This document shows, piece after piece, positions 1 to 11,900 of a stretch of 64,000 nucleotides of DNA (within the stretch, counting starts at the first letter, position 1; each line of letters starts with the position of its first letter). The stretch is from Pleurodeles waltl (lineage: Eukaryota > Chordata > Amphibia > Caudata > Salamandridae), in the NCBI RefSeq assembly GCF_031143425.1, contig NC_090448.1:335308177-335372176 (forward strand). Direction: 5' to 3'. The notes under the pieces are model-generated. The model had not been told where the DNA came from, did no database searches, and was given only the letters and a program-made list of their open reading frames with translations. The translations under genes were made by a program, and so were the position numbers.

Positions 1-87
1 CCTCATCCTCTGCCGGAGGAGCGAGCTCCGGAACATCAGGAGTTGCTGGACAGCCTGGCCTCAGGTACTGATGGGCCCCCCTCATAG
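1..87 (+). pseudogene. Possible L1 ORF1 C-terminal tail (cut by window edge)
   Basis: The first 28 codons are open from the window edge and end with TAG at 85-87. The peptide is rich in Pro, Glu and Leu and has no diagnostic motif. I infer L1 ORF1 only because a clear L1 ORF2 begins about 360 bp downstream on the same strand, the usual order of the two L1 genes. The fragment is too short to identify by itself; it could be chance coding or the end of another repeat. Confidence 0.3.
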
Positions 88-444
88 CACTTGCCCTATG
101 TGCAGTCTGTCCCCAGGCGATCTTTACGGGGCGGGTTTAGCCTCTGCCTTACACGGTCTGTGGTGACAGAGAGCCGACTGCTAATTTGTACTACTGGGCT
201 TACATTTTAAGTTGCTGGTCCATGCCCATAATGTGCGCAATTAACTTTTCCAAATTATAGTTCATGTTGTATTACTGGTATTGTTTTGTATGGTTTTATT
301 CCTTCACTACATATGGTCTTAATCAGCACACTAGGACAGTTGTCGGGGCACCAGGTTACCCCCAAGCTAGTTATCTCCCAACCTGACCTCCGCTCCCTCA
401 ACTACGCACCACTTTCTTGACTAATCCTCCTAGAGCTTAGGATA
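88..444 (+). other. Spacer before L1 ORF2
   Basis: A non-coding, AT-rich stretch between the possible ORF1 tail and the L1 ORF2 start. I see no promoter, repeat array or RNA gene in it. It is compatible with an L1 inter-ORF spacer. Confidence 0.35.
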
Positions 445-3400
445 ATGAGCTTCAATGTATGAGGACTCAACAACCTCACTAAACACGCAGCCATGTTGTC
501 ACTTTTGGAACCCTTGAGTAGCGACATGTGCCTCCTACAGATGACTCATCTGCTCCTCAAGGGCATTTCTAGGATGCAGTCACGATGGTTCCCTTGTCAA
601 CTCTGGTCCTCCAATTCCACAAAATCAGGGGGTAGACTCAAAGCTTGCAGGCTTAGGTTGGGTTCCTTTTGTTTTACTGTGGCCAACCTGTATGCACCTA
701 ATGAACAACAAGGAACATTTATTATAAGTGCCCTCACCCCGGTGCTCCACTCACTGGATGCTATCATATTATTCAGCAGTGACATAATCCTGGAGATGGA
801 CAATGATCAGGACTGATCTGGCCAGCGCTCTGAACAGACTGGGGCCTTTGGTTTTCTCTACCTAGCGCACAAGACTACACTTTCTATTCAGCAGCTCGCA
901 AAACATGTGTACACATTAACTATTTCTTAGCGACCCAAGCCCTACAAGTCCTTGTCTGTAACACTTTTATCACTCCCATATCTCTCTCTGACCATGTCCC
1001 CTTGACCCTGATCGCACACATCGATTCTAGTCAGCATAGGACATCAGGCTGGCACCTCTGGGAGAGCCTGTTCCAATCTCCATCGATGATTGCATCCCTC
1101 CGTAAGGTGATTGGTGATTTTCTCCAAAATAATGATAATGGTGAGGTGTCCCTGGCCTCTCACTGGGAGAAACTGAAATTAGTGGTAAGAGGGAAACTTA
1201 AAGTGATACCAGCTTCGGGACAACGGCCGCTAACGGGAGAAGTGACAAGGACTAGAGCAGAAACTTACAGAACTTGAGGCCATACGTAAATGCACTGGGG
1301 TCCAAAGGGTATGTAGGGAATTGGAAAAGGCTTGACTACAACTGTGTGCTTATATCTAGATACGGCAGAATACGCAATTATCTACCTGAAACAAACTCTA
1401 TACAGGGAGCACATGCTGCTGCTGTATGCTCGTACATTGCCTCCAGGCCAAAATGCATACAGGTTTGGTCCAAATGATACGAACCAGCCCGACTAGTTTA
1501 GAACGCACAGATGTGCAAATTGCATCAGCATTTCAACGATTTTTTAGCACCCTATATGCAGCTTCAGACAACAATTTCATTGAGTTTGTGGGCTATCTCA
1601 AAGACATCTTGCTTACTCCCTGTACTCCACATGACTCCAAAGCGCTGGAGAAGCCCATTCGAATAGAGAAAGTTATCTCGACCATTGCCTGCCTGAAACC
1701 AATGAAATCCCCTGGTCACAATGGCTTTCCCTTACCATTCTACAAGGTCTTCTGTCATGATCTGGCCCAACTACTAACACGCCTTAACAACACCTTTGCG
1801 GACACTGCCTCCCTCACCAGTTCTATGCTAGAAGTCTTGATTTTGATTATCCTGAAGCTTGGCAAGGACCAGTTGCTTTGCAGGTCATATAGACCTATTT
1901 CAATTTTGAAAGTCAATGCCAAACTCTTTATGAGGATGCTAGCCCAGTGTCTCAACCTGCTTATGCCTGGCTTGATTGACCAGGACCAGGCGGGTTTTAT
2001 TCCCATCCGTCAACGTGGAGATAACGCCACATTTTACATCTGTTGGATAAGGTACACAGATCCCTATTAGTTTGCGACTCTGGGGCGTTTTGGCTTTAGA
2101 GACAAATTCCATAGGTGAGTCCGTAGTGTGTACAGCATACCTAGGGTGGCAGTGAGAGTAAACTGGGTGATGTCTGAGTCCTTCCCCATTCAATGTAGCA
2201 CACAACAGGGATGCCACCTTCCCCCCATCTCTTTGCCGTATATATGGAACCCCTGGCCCAAAAGACACAGGGGGTCATTCTGACCCTGGCGGTAGACTAC
2301 CGCCAGGGCCAACGACCGCGGATGCACCGCCAACCGGCTGGCGGTGCATCCCAGGGCATTCTGACCGCGGCAGTACAGCCGCGGTCAGAAACGGAAAATC
2401 GGCGGTGTCCCGACGGTTTTCCGCTGCCCTGAGGAATCCTCCATGGCGGCGCTGCAAGCAGCGCCGCCATGGGGATTCCGACCCCCTTACTGCCAGCCTG
2501 GTTCTGGCGGTTTTGACCGCCAGAACCTGGCTGGCAGTAACGGGTGTCGTGGGGCCCCTGGGGGCCCCTGAAGTGCCCATGCCAGTGGCATGGGCACTGC
2601 AGGGGCCCCCTAACAGGGCCCCACTAAGATTTTCAGTGTCTGCATAGCAGACACTGAAAATCGCGACGGGTGTAACTGCACCCGTCGCACCCTTCCCACT
2701 CCGCCGGCTCCATTCTGAGCCAGCATCCTCGTGGGAAGGGGTTTCCCGCTGGGCGGGCGGGCGGCCTTCTGGCAGTCGCCCGCCCGCCCAGCGGGAAACT
2801 CAGAATAACCGTGGCGGTCTTTTGACCGCGCAGCGGTATTCTGGCGGTTCCCGTTTGGCTGGCGGCACCCGCCGCCAGCCAAAGTTGGAATCACCCCCAC
2901 AGTACAATCTATCTACATGGACGATGTAATCCTAGCCATTACTGACCCGATGTCATCCCTTCCCCCCCTCATAGCAGAACTTCAAACTTTTGGGAACCTA
3001 TCAGGTCTGAGAGTGAACATGGAAAAATCCCAGAACCTATACGCTTTCGCTAACACCATTGCATGAAGCTCATCCCCGCTTACTGTTCCCCTTTGTGTGG
3101 GCATAAGATTCTATACCTTACCTTGGAATCAAACTAGCGAGCTCTGTACACAAAACCATCACACTTAACTACGCACCCCTTATTACCCAAGTATTACCCA
3201 AACTAAACATATGGCGCTGTCTCCGCCTTTTGTGGCTGGGGCGAATAGCGGCCATAAAAATGACTGTACTTCCACGCATTTGGTACCTCTTCCAGAGAAT
3301 TCCACTGACCCCTCCAAAACACACCTTACGGCCCCTGCAACTGGACCACCTCTAATTCTACTGGGATGGGAAGAAACCCTGTTCTATATCCTGACATGGG

Positions 3401-4350
3401 AGAGGGGACTGGCGGTTCCCCTTCTACTGCGATATTACCAGGCCTCCCTGCTTCACTTTTTGGTAGAATGGAGCAGACCTCTCTTGGAGAAACACTGGTG
3501 CTTCATGAACCAGGCTGTAGCAGGCTTTCACATATGGAAAGAACCCTGGCTTCCCCGGAAGCATCGAGCATGGGGTCTATATTCATCTCCAGTAACTAGC
3601 TGAGTCTTCCAAGTATGGGAAGCTGTAGCGATCAAAGCTGGTTTAACCTCATTTCCGTCCCCTATGACTCCATTCTTGTTCAACCCGAACTGTACCCCAG
3701 GGATGCAATGAGATAGCTTTCGGAGCTAGCAGGAGGTTGGGTGCAAACAAAAAGGATGTCTGTTTGATCACGAAGGGGTTATCCCATTGGAGAACTAAAA
3801 TCTGACTATGGGCTACCAGAAACAGACTGTATCCAGTGCCTCCAGATAAGGCACAGGCTGATGCATCTCTCTATGAAGCCACCCACTGAGAGACCCCTCA
3901 CACCCTTTGAAAAATGGGTATTCCACAAAAAAGACAACAAACACCTCATCACTGAACTCTACAACCTGCTGGGTAAGGGCGTCATACTGCCCAGAACTCC
4001 TGGACAATCTAGATGAGAGTCTGAGTTGGGCAAGTAGGAAGACACCCTTTGCAGGGCCCGACACTTTACGTACAATATGGAAACTATCGAAACAGCAAAC
4101 AAAATAGTGTTGTATTGGCACTTAACCCCAGCTCGGATCCAGACATGGGACCCTGAAAGCTCAAAAGACTGTTGGAGAAGATGCACCTTGCCCCACCTTC
4201 TGTGTCATTGTCTAAAACTTGGACGCCATTGGGAATGCATTCTGGATGACATAAACCAAGCCTTCAACACCATGAACCTGAGGTTCCTGGCCTACACTAT
4301 TTCGGGGCTTCCTAATCCACTGACATTCACGCTTCATTCACTAAGAGTAA
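445..4350 (+). pseudogene. L1-type LINE ORF2 (endonuclease and reverse transcriptase), decayed
   Basis: ORF2 of an L1-clade retrotransposon encodes an AP-like endonuclease and a reverse transcriptase that copy the element RNA at the target site. The start at 445 gives MSFNV, then TGA where the family has Arg (CpG decay), then GLNNLTKH, the endonuclease N-terminus; NLYAPNEQ follows near 680. The RT is clearest at 1,500-2,070: KSPGHNGFPLPFYK, then LGKDQLLCRSYRPIS and IDQDQAGFIPIR. It resumes after an insertion with IYMDDVILA at 2,910-2,940, where the catalytic motif is MDD preceded by Tyr. C-terminal L1 signals include CWRRC, and HLLCHCLKL follows near 4,200. Several frameshifts and stops break it, and a 627-bp element (2271-2897) splits the RT. 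Not functional. Confidence 0.85.
2271..2897. mobile_element. Hairpin-tiled inverted-repeat element (MITE) inside L1
   Basis: A 627-bp insertion between two halves of the L1 reverse transcriptase. The ends are GGGGTCATTCTGACC and, on the complement, GGGGTGATTCCAAC. CACAG occurs on both sides (2266-2270 and 2898-2902), giving a likely 5-bp duplication; a 3-bp ACA reading is also possible. It encodes no protein. The interior is almost entirely made of near-perfect hairpins: 2284-2308, 2320-2351, 2360-2389, 2433-2479, 2489-2538, 2572-2598, 2628-2662 (16-bp stem), 2663-2688 and 2741-2799 (23-bp stem). The GGGGTCATTC end resembles the Harbinger-like ends in this window, so Harbinger mobilisation is a reasonable inference. 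Confidence 0.82.
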
Positions 4351-4713
4351 GGTGACCACCCGTCCGTAAATTTCACGGACTGCCCGTAACTTCACTGTGC
4401 TGATCGTTGTCCGTGATGAAAGGTTAAATGGCCGGCATTTGTACGTAATTTTAGCCTTTCACCAAAAGGACAACGGAGGCAGGGCGAAGTTACGGTCAGA
4501 TCAGTTTCCCCAGCTGGATTGAAGGGCAGGGAGTCTCCTGTGCTCTGAGGGAGGGAGGGGCAGACAGATAAGAAAAGGCCTTCTTGCCAGGGTGTCTCCC
4601 TCCCTAAAGAAATGCAAATGTGGGTAACTGCTAAATCAGCAAATGCAAAGGGGCTTGAAAACCTGCATTGACTTTAATCAAAGAAGTCACTTGAAGCTTT
4701 CTGATAGCAAAGC
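4351..4713. other. Spacer between L1 and Harbinger locus
   Basis: No open frame or array. Near 4,360-4,380 there is a short imperfect inverted repeat (cgtccgtaaatttcacgga). It may include L1 3' UTR. Nothing else is recognisable. Confidence 0.3.
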
Positions 4714-4859
4714 TATTGGCGGTCATTACAACATTGGTGGTAAAAGCCGCTTACCGCCGTGCAGAAGACCACCAACACACCGCCGCGCCCGCGGAAATCT
4801 GCCACAGCCATTATGACCCAGAGCACGGAATCCGCCAATATTCAGACACCCACACAAGT

Positions 4860-5241
4860 CCGCCACACCAAAGGTCAGTGATAAACTGGCGAAAACACAA
4901 CCTCCACCGTCACGCCAACAGAAATACGCCCACACTATCACAACACACGAATCCACACACACACATACAAAACACAACCACATTGGACAATTCAAAATAC
5001 ACACACTTGATACACATACACACACCACTCCCACACACCCAATACAATATAAAACACACACCCACATCACCCACAAACCCCTACGACTACAACTGAGAAA
5101 GAAGCACAGAGACACCACCATCAACAATACTAGCATCCACAGGCCCACAACACCATCACCCACATAACTTCCACGCACCTCACACAACACCCCACTACAT
5201 ATCAGCACACTTATCACCACACAAATCACCCACACCACTCC
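4860..5241 (+). other. AC-rich 5' leader of the first Myb-like gene
   Basis: A strongly A/C-biased stretch dominated by CACA words, between the left end of the Harbinger locus and the first start codon. It is probably promoter and 5' UTR of the gene at 5242. No TATA box is obvious. Confidence 0.4.
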
Positions 5242-7009
5242 ATGGCACGGCAAAGACACCCCAGGTTCTCGGAGGAGGAGCTCAGGGTCATGGTGGAGGA
5301 AATCGTCCGGATAGAGCCACAGCTATTTGGATCACAGGTGCAGCAGACCTCCATTGCAAGGGAGATGGAGCTATGGCGAAGAATAGTGGACAGGGTCAAC
5401 GCAGTGGGACAGCACCCAAGAAATCGGGATGACATCAGGAAGAGGTGGAACGACCTACGGGGGAAGGTGCGTTCCGTGGTCTCAAGACACCACCTTGCGG
5501 TTCAGCGGACTGGCGGCGGACCCCCACCTCCTCCCCCACAACTAACAACATGGGAGGAGCAGGTCTTGGCGATTCTGCATCCTGAGGGCCTCACAGGACT
5601 AGATGGAGGAATGGACTCTGGTTAGTCAAATCTTAACTATTACATCCCCCACCCTACCTGCATGCCATCACATACCCCCACCCTCACCCCCATCACTCCA
5701 ACTCCTCACAAATGTCCCAACATCACAAACCACACATCCCAACACCAAGCCCTGCATGCAACACCAAAGCATGGACACCCATCACCAAAGCATGCCCACT
5801 GCACCAACCCATACACCCCCCTAAACCATCATCACACAAGGTACCACACAGGAATGCAAGCACTGGGGTACACGGTCACCCACCCATTGCACACCATGGC
5901 ACACACAGACGTAATAAACATCCTTTTATACCCCTGCAGGACCCCTATCCAACGTCACCAGACAGGAGGATCCACACATGTCCACACCACCAACAGAAGA
6001 GGCCCACAGTGATGACAGCACCTCTGTCCAACTGGATCTAGATGACCAGCCCGGCCCATCGGGGACCTCGGGACAGTCGGTTCCCATCACACAGTCACAG
6101 GCCACTACAGAGCTTCCCCCCTCTGGAAACACCAGCACAGTACCCACCCAGCGGGCCCATACCTCTGTCCCTAGGACACGTCAATCAGCAGTATGTCCAC
6201 CATTACAGGGAACCCAGGCTAACCCACCACCCCAACAACAGGGACCTGGGGGCAGTGTCAGTGGGCACACGGTCCAGGGGACGGAGGCCCAGGAACAAAG
6301 GGGAACTGGGAGGGCTGCTGTGCGACAGGGGGAGGACAGGCCAAGGGAACCCACTCTCCACGAGGCCCTCTCCAACGTCATGGGAGCCTACCACCACTCC
6401 CAGGAGATGATGGCAATGGTACTGGCCAAGTTTCAGGAGACCCAGCGCCTGCAGGAGGAACAGAATTTGGGCTTCAGGGAGGAACTCAGAGCCATCAATT
6501 CCACCCTGGGCACCATCGTAGGGGTGCTGAAGGAAGTACTGAACACCAGGTGGGACACTGTGGCACAACAAGGGGCCCCTGACACTAGCCTGGAAGATGA
6601 ACTGCCCACCACCTCCGCCGGCGCTAGTGGACAGGAGGCACCGCCACCGGACCACCACACCAGCACCCCACCCCCTGCAGAGGGAGAACCACCCCGCAAA
6701 CGGTCCCTGAGATCCAGGAAAAAGACAGAGAACGATGCCAAGACCCCACCAAGAAATGAGACCACCCGGAATGTCATCTTTCTGTCCCACTTTGTCACCC
6801 TGTCCATCCTTAAACTGCCCCAGCTCCACTTCCTATGCCCATTTGGGAAATGCACCTGTGAGACTAATAGACTGGACTCTGCCATGGACATTCCTCCACC
6901 ATCACCCCTCACCATTTTGCAACCCCCTCCAATATTGAGCACTAAAATAAACACCCTTGAAGCACAAAACAATCTGGAGTCAGTCTGTGATTTCGGAATA
7001 GTGTATTAG
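5242..7009 (+). CDS. Harbinger Myb/SANT-like DNA-binding protein (two exons)
   Basis: Likely the element's DNA-binding partner of the transposase, which in this superfamily directs it to the nucleus and the transposon ends. Exon 1 is 5242-5620 and exon 2 is 5940-7009. The intron has a GTTAGT donor at 5621 and a CCCCTGCAG acceptor, and joining keeps the frame for 482 aa. Residues 1-90 form a Myb/SANT-like domain with spaced aromatic residues (RFSEEEL, ELWRRIVDRVN, KRWNDLRGKV). A Pro/Gln/Ser-rich linker follows, then a helical, possibly coiled-coil stretch (about residues 270-330) and a basic tail (PPRKRSLRSRKK). AATAAA at 6946-6951 lies inside the frame, so the original stop was probably earlier and has been lost. 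No internal stops. Convergent with the transposase. Confidence 0.75.
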
Positions 7010-7239
7010 CAATTACTGTGGCAAAAAGCTCTTTCAATTGTAATGTCAACATACCTATGTCACACAGCTCTAGTCCATGAGGAATCAAAGCAGATGTCAC
7101 ACAGTGGGACCCACATCTGTGAAATCGTAAGGGAAAGTGACAACTCAGTGACCATACACTGGGTGAAAACGACAGACAGTAGAGAGGTAGTAGTGTTAAA
7201 GTACATGTAGTAGGCAGGTTTTGTATTCTTACCTGTGTC
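7010..7239. other. Convergent 3' ends of Myb-like gene and transposase
   Basis: A short non-coding interval between the 3' ends of the two convergent genes. No feature beyond the AATAAA noted upstream at 6946. Confidence 0.4.
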
Positions 7240-8340
7240 TCACTGGAAATATTGCAGGATCACTGAGTCCCTGTTGTCCATGTCTTCTTCTTCTGCTTCC
7301 TGTCTTCACTGTCCACAGGCTCCACAGCTGCAACAACACTGCCATCTGGACCATCCTCCTGCAGAAAAGGCACCTGTTGTCACAAAGCTAAGTTGTGAAG
7401 CATACAGTAGGCCACAATGATCTGGCACACCTTCTTTGGTGAGTAGAATAGGGATCCACCTGTCATATGGAGGCCCCTGAACCTGGCCTTCAGGAGGCCG
7501 AAGGTCTGCTCGATTATCCGGGGCCTCATTGTAGCGTTCCTCTGCCCTTGTCCTGGGATTCCTCACTGGGGTCAGTAGCCATGACAGGTTGGGGTAACCA
7601 GAGTCACCTGCAAATGGCGAGGGACAACAGTTAGACACACACTAACCTGTAGGGATAACCCCAGACCCAGACAACCATTCCCACTGTCTTGCTTCCAGGT
7701 GCTCACCTAATAGCCACACACGGTGCCTCTGGAGTTGACCCATCACATAAGGGATGCTGCTATTCCGCAGGATGTAGGCGTCATGCACTGAGCCAGGGAA
7801 CTTGGCATTCACATGGGAGATGTACTGGTCTGCCAAACATCCCATCTGTACATTCATCGAATGATAACTCTTCCGGTTTCTGTACACCTGTTCACTCGTG
7901 TGGGCGGGTACTAAAGCCACATGGGTCCCATCAATGGCACCTATGATGTTGGGGATATGTCCCATGGCAGAGAAATCACCTTTCACTGTAGTCAAATCCT
8001 CCACCTGAGGGCTAACGATGTAGCTCTGCATGTGTTTCAGCAGGGCAGACAACACTCTGGACAACACGTTGGAAAACATGGGCTTGGACATCCCTGATGC
8101 TATGGCCACTGTAGTTTGAAATGACCCACTTGCAAGGAAATAGAGCACTGACAGCACCTGCACTTGAGGGGGGATTCCTGTGGGATGGTGGATAGCTGAC
8201 ATCAGGTCTGGCTCCAGCTGGGTACACAGTTCCTGGATTGTGGCACGGTCAAGCCTGTATGTGAAGATCACATGTCTTTCCTCCATTGTCGACAGGTCCA
8301 CCAGCGGTCGGTACACCGGAGGATGCTGCCATCTCCTCAC
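7240..8340 (-). pseudogene. PIF/Harbinger DDE transposase (HARBI1-like), broken
   Basis: A DDE nuclease related to vertebrate HARBI1 that would cut the transposon ends. The start at 8340 gives an N-terminal helix-turn-helix-like region (about residues 35-110). Catalytic Asp lies in GAIDGTHV (residue 137) and in GSVHDAYIL (residue 187). An intron (7608-7706) has a GTGAGC donor and a TTTGCAG acceptor, and splicing keeps the frame into GDSGYPNLSWLLTPVRNPRTRAEE with its final residues RYNEA. A small deletion near 7521 then shifts frame; the third acid survives in the shifted frame as RIIEQTFGLLK. A TGA at 7382-7380 (probably CGA decay) and another frameshift near 7300 precede an acidic tail ending in QYFQ and TGA at 7242-7240. 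At least three lesions, all in the last third. Confidence 0.82.
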
Positions 8341-8786
8341 ATGTCCCAGTGGTCAGTGCCTATGAAGGACAACAGCGAGCACAGAGTCAACCAACTCAGA
8401 GGTAGAGGTACGTACCCACAGCTTACACAGAACACGAATCATAATCCAAAAAGTGGCCTGTATGTGTGTTGAGTCTAGGCCTAGGTATGTGTGACGCAGT
8501 TAAAAATGAAGCCATGTGGGCCCCTGAAATGGCAGCTGCCTGACCTCTAAAGTGGGACAATGGGATGTGAGGTAACTGTGCTGGCATTGTACACCGGCGC
8601 AATGCTGCATTGGTTAACATTGGACCCTGTGGGTCCCAGGAGCCAATGACGTACGCCGGCGGTGACGGTACGCACCGCCGCGGACGTGACTGCCATTTTC
8701 TGTCTGTTCAATCACTCGATACCTGATCTTCGACAGGAGAGGACCTACACTGCAAGTGCTGCTGTGACCTCGGTCTAGAAGAGACA
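8341..8786. promoter_or_regulatory. Putative shared (bidirectional) promoter
   Basis: 446 bp between divergent genes: the transposase (-) and the second Myb-like gene (+). It contains CCAATGACGTACG (8643-8655), combining a CCAAT box with a CRE-like core, followed by a GC-rich hairpin (GGCGGTG 8658-8664 pairing with CACCGCC 8673-8679). No terminal inverted repeat or target duplication is visible. Promoter activity is inferred from position and motifs only. Confidence 0.45.
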
Positions 8787-11189
8787 ATGGCTCGAGTGTC
8801 TGGGGAAAGGGCCCCTGCCTTCACATCGGAGGAGTTGGAGAAACTCGTGGACGGGGTCCTCCCCCAGTCCACGCTACTCTACAGTCCTCCAGACAAACAG
8901 GTAAGTACACTGGGAGCATGCTGTATGGGCTATGCCTGTGTGGAGTGGGGTTGATGTAAGAAGGGGGGGGAGATTGAGGCATGCCTGAAACGACGGTGAG
9001 TGCATGTGCCACATGGCAACGGTAGGGATGGGGGCCAATGACTGTGACGGTGCAGTTGGTAATAAGTTTCTCTTCCCCTGTACAATTCATGTAGGTCAGC
9101 GCCTACCAGAAAAAATATATTTGGCGTGCCATCGCCAAGGACATCCGGACCCTGGGGGTCTACCACAGACGGAGCACCCACTGCCGGAAAAGATAGGAGG
9201 ACATTCGCCGCTAGAGCAAGAAGACGGCGGAGGCTCAGCTGGGGATGACCTCCCAACGTGGGAGGGGTGCCCGTCGCACCATGACCTCCCTGATGTTCAG
9301 GATCCTGGCGGTGGCGTACCTGGAGTTGGATGGGCGCTTGAGGGCATCACAGCAGCCACAAGGGGGTGAGTACACTCTCATCCTGCTAATTTTGCACGCA
9401 GTGGAGGGGTCTGGGTGGGGGAGGTGGGCTGTGGGTTTCCCTTGGCCAGGGCGAGTTCAGTAGGCAAGGTCCCTCCGTGAGGCAGGCCATGTGGCACCCC
9501 ACCCCACCTCTGTAGAGTGGCAAGTACACCTAGTCATGCCCCTGTGTCATCCATGTGTGCAGATGTCGTCCATAGCCTAGTAGGCCATTTCCCAGGGATT
9601 GAACAGTGGAGACCAAGAGCGCGGCGTAGTGCAGGGGGCTTCTGTGTCTGTCGTGTCCGCCAACGGTAGCGGTAATGCATGCACTCAACATGTCTTTCTT
9701 CCGTTGTCCCCCCCCCCTTTTTGTGGTCTCCCTGTTCTTGTGTGCATTAGCATCATCATGCGGAGGAGCAGTGGCACCGGCGCACGAAGGGGCTGCATCC
9801 CACATCGCCATGGAGGGCCACACTACGGACTCGGACTTCACCAGTGGGACGGAGGGCGAGGGGAGCTCCACGGCGGGGACAGGAGCTGACACCAGTGACA
9901 CAGACTCGTCCTCTGATGGGAGCTCCCTTGTGGTGGTGGCAACATCTGTGCCCCCCCATCTACAGGTACAGCCGCCACCCCCCCTTCCAGCACCACCCTC
10001 CCAGCAGCCCCTCAGCCTTTGCCCTGTGCCCGCTCACCCAGGAGGGTGGTCATCACCTTCGCCCCAGGCACCTCAGGCCCTGCCCCAGTCACCCCTGCTG
10101 CCCTCAGTGAGGAGGCCATTGACCTCCTCAGGTCCCTCACTGTTGGGCAGTCTACCATTTTGAATGCCATCGAGGGTGTAGAAAGGCAGTTGCAACAAAC
10201 AAATGCATTCCTGGAGGGCATTCATTCTGGTCAGGCGGCCCTTCAGCGAGCTTTTCAGACTCTGGCCTCAGCACTGATGGCAGCCATTGTCGCTGTCTCT
10301 AGCCTCCCCCCTCCAACTTCCCCCACCCAGACCCAATCCCCTCTACCTCAGCCTATCCCAAGCACACCTTCAGACCAGCATGCACACACGTCAACACACA
10401 AGGGAAGCTCTGGCAAACATAAGCACCACACATCCCACAAGCACTCACGCAAGCATCACACACTTGCAGACACACCAACATCCACTGCCTCCACTGTGTC
10501 CCCCTTCTCCTCGTCTCCCTCCTCCCTACCAGTCTCGTCTACACTCACACCTGCATGCACTACATCTACAGCCACTACTGCCATCACCAGCACACCCCTT
10601 TCACATGCAGTCACCACCCCCACTACCATTCACACGTCCCCTGTGTCATCTCCCAGTGTGTCTGTGACGCCACCTCCCAAGATACACAAACGCAGGCACA
10701 CACCCACCCAACAGCCATCCACCTCACGAAAGCCTCCAGCCCATGCACCTTCACCCAAAGTCAGCAAAGAACACCTCCTACAACCACAACCTCTTCCTCC
10801 ACTCCCAAACCCCCTCCAGCTACCCGTCCCAGTGTCTCCCAAAAACTTTTCCTGTCCAAACTTGACCTCTTTCCCACACCTCCCCCACCCTGTCCATCTC
10901 CTAGGTCCCAAACCAGCACCTCAGCCACAACATCTCCGGGACCAGTGGTGCCAGTAGTCACCGGAATCTGGAGTGCACCGGCCACCAGGGCAGCCAGTGT
11001 GGCACGGAGCCACAGCACGGACAGTCCCCCACCTGTCAAGCATCAAAAGTTGGCCAGTGCCCGGCGGGAGAGGGGGAAGACTCCAGCCACCAAAGCCGCT
11101 CCCAGGGGTCCCGGTGGGAGTGTGGAGTCAGCTGCGAAACCTTCCAAGGTGGGGAAGGGCCACAAGAAAGCAGGAAAGTCTGGGAAGGA

Positions 11190-11388
11190 GACCGCCATCA
11201 TCCCTCTGCCCAGGAGGCCACAGCCATCATCCCCGGTGCCCAGGAGGCCACCACCATCATCCCTGCTGGCCAGGAGGCCACCGCCATCATCCCCGCTGCC
11301 CAGGAGGCCACTGCCATTATCCCCGCTGCCCAGGAGGCCACCGCCATCATCCCCGCTGCCCAGGAGGCCACCGCCATCATCCCCGCTG
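11190..11388 (+). repeat. 30-bp coding minisatellite, about 6.6 copies
   Basis: Unit approximates gaggccaccgccatcatccc plus cgctgcccag. In the natural frame each unit reads EATAIIPAAQ. The unit is a multiple of three. One deletion near 11208 shifts the frame at the first copy. Confidence 0.85.
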
Positions 11389-11543
11389 GGACAGAGGGGA
11401 CCGCCAGCACAAGCCCCGCTGGGACAGAGAGGACCGCCAGTACAAGCCCCGCTGGGACAGAGAGGACCGCCAGCACAAGCCCCGCTGGGACAAAGAGGAC
11501 CGCCAGCACAAGCCCCGCTGGGACAGAGAGGACCGCCAGCAGC
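11386..11543 (+). repeat. 33-bp coding minisatellite, about 4.8 copies
   Basis: Unit ctgggacagagaggaccgcc plus agcacaagccccg, reading AGTERTASTSP in the natural frame. It abuts the 30-bp array directly and is also a multiple of three. It ends at a TGA (11544-11546) that looks like a decayed Arg codon. Confidence 0.85.
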
Positions 11544-11570
11544 TGAGTCATTGCAAAGGAGCCGGCTGCC

Positions 11571-11853
11571 TCAAGCACCGCTGAACAGGGCACCGCCGCT
11601 CCAAGCACCGCTGAACAGGGCACCGCCGCTCCAAGCACCGCTGAATAGGGCACCGCCGCTCCAAGCACCGCTGAACAGGGCCCCGCCGCTCCAAGCACCA
11701 TTGAACAGGGCACCGCTGCTCCAAGCACCATTGAAAAGGGCACCGACGCTCCAAGCACCGATGAACAGGGCACCGCCGCTCCAAGCACCGCTGAACAGGA
11801 CACCACCGCTCCAAGCACCGCTGAACAGGGCACCGCCGCTCCAAGCACCGCTG
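11571..11853 (+). repeat. Second 30-bp coding minisatellite, about 9.4 copies
   Basis: Unit ctgaacagggcaccgccgct plus ccaagcaccg, reading STAEQGTAAP. Copies are nearly identical, implying recent expansion. One copy has CAG changed to TAG near 11646. Confidence 0.85.
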
Positions 11854-11900
11854 GCTCATGAGCACGAAGGGCACTGACGCTACTGAGTCCGTCACGAGCA

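Larger units (their letters stand above)
8787..11861 (+). pseudogene. Second Harbinger Myb-like gene with repeat-rich C-terminus, broken
   Basis: A different Myb-like family from the gene at 5242. Exon 1 is 8787-8900 (MARVSGERAPAFTSEELEKL, donor GTAAGT). Exon 2 is 9095-9365 (acceptor CATGTAG, donor GTGAGT). Exon 3 starts at 9751 after GCATTAG, and the frame is kept across both junctions. Exon 2 has WRAIAKDI and THCRKR, then two TAG stops where tryptophans are expected (KR-stop-EDIRR-stop-SKK). Later frameshifts lie near 9,960-10,020, 10,860-10,950 and 11,208. A helical stretch (SEEAIDLLRSLTVGQ onward, about 10,100-10,290) resembles the tail of the first Myb protein in layout. A Thr/Pro/His-rich region and repeat arrays follow. 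Best-fit frame ends at TGA 11859-11861, with earlier stops at 11544 and near 11646. Confidence 0.7.

Noticed and set aside
4726..5259. 177-codon minus-strand frame rich in Val and Cys
   Set aside because: Antisense of the AC-rich leader; composition explains it and no motif is present.
6203..6972. Minus-strand frames opposite the first Myb-like gene
   Set aside because: Antisense shadows of a GC-rich exon; the + frame has splice support and a SANT-like domain.
10973..11584. 203-codon + frame with His/Arg-rich repeats
   Set aside because: Wrong frame through the coding minisatellites of the second Myb-like gene.
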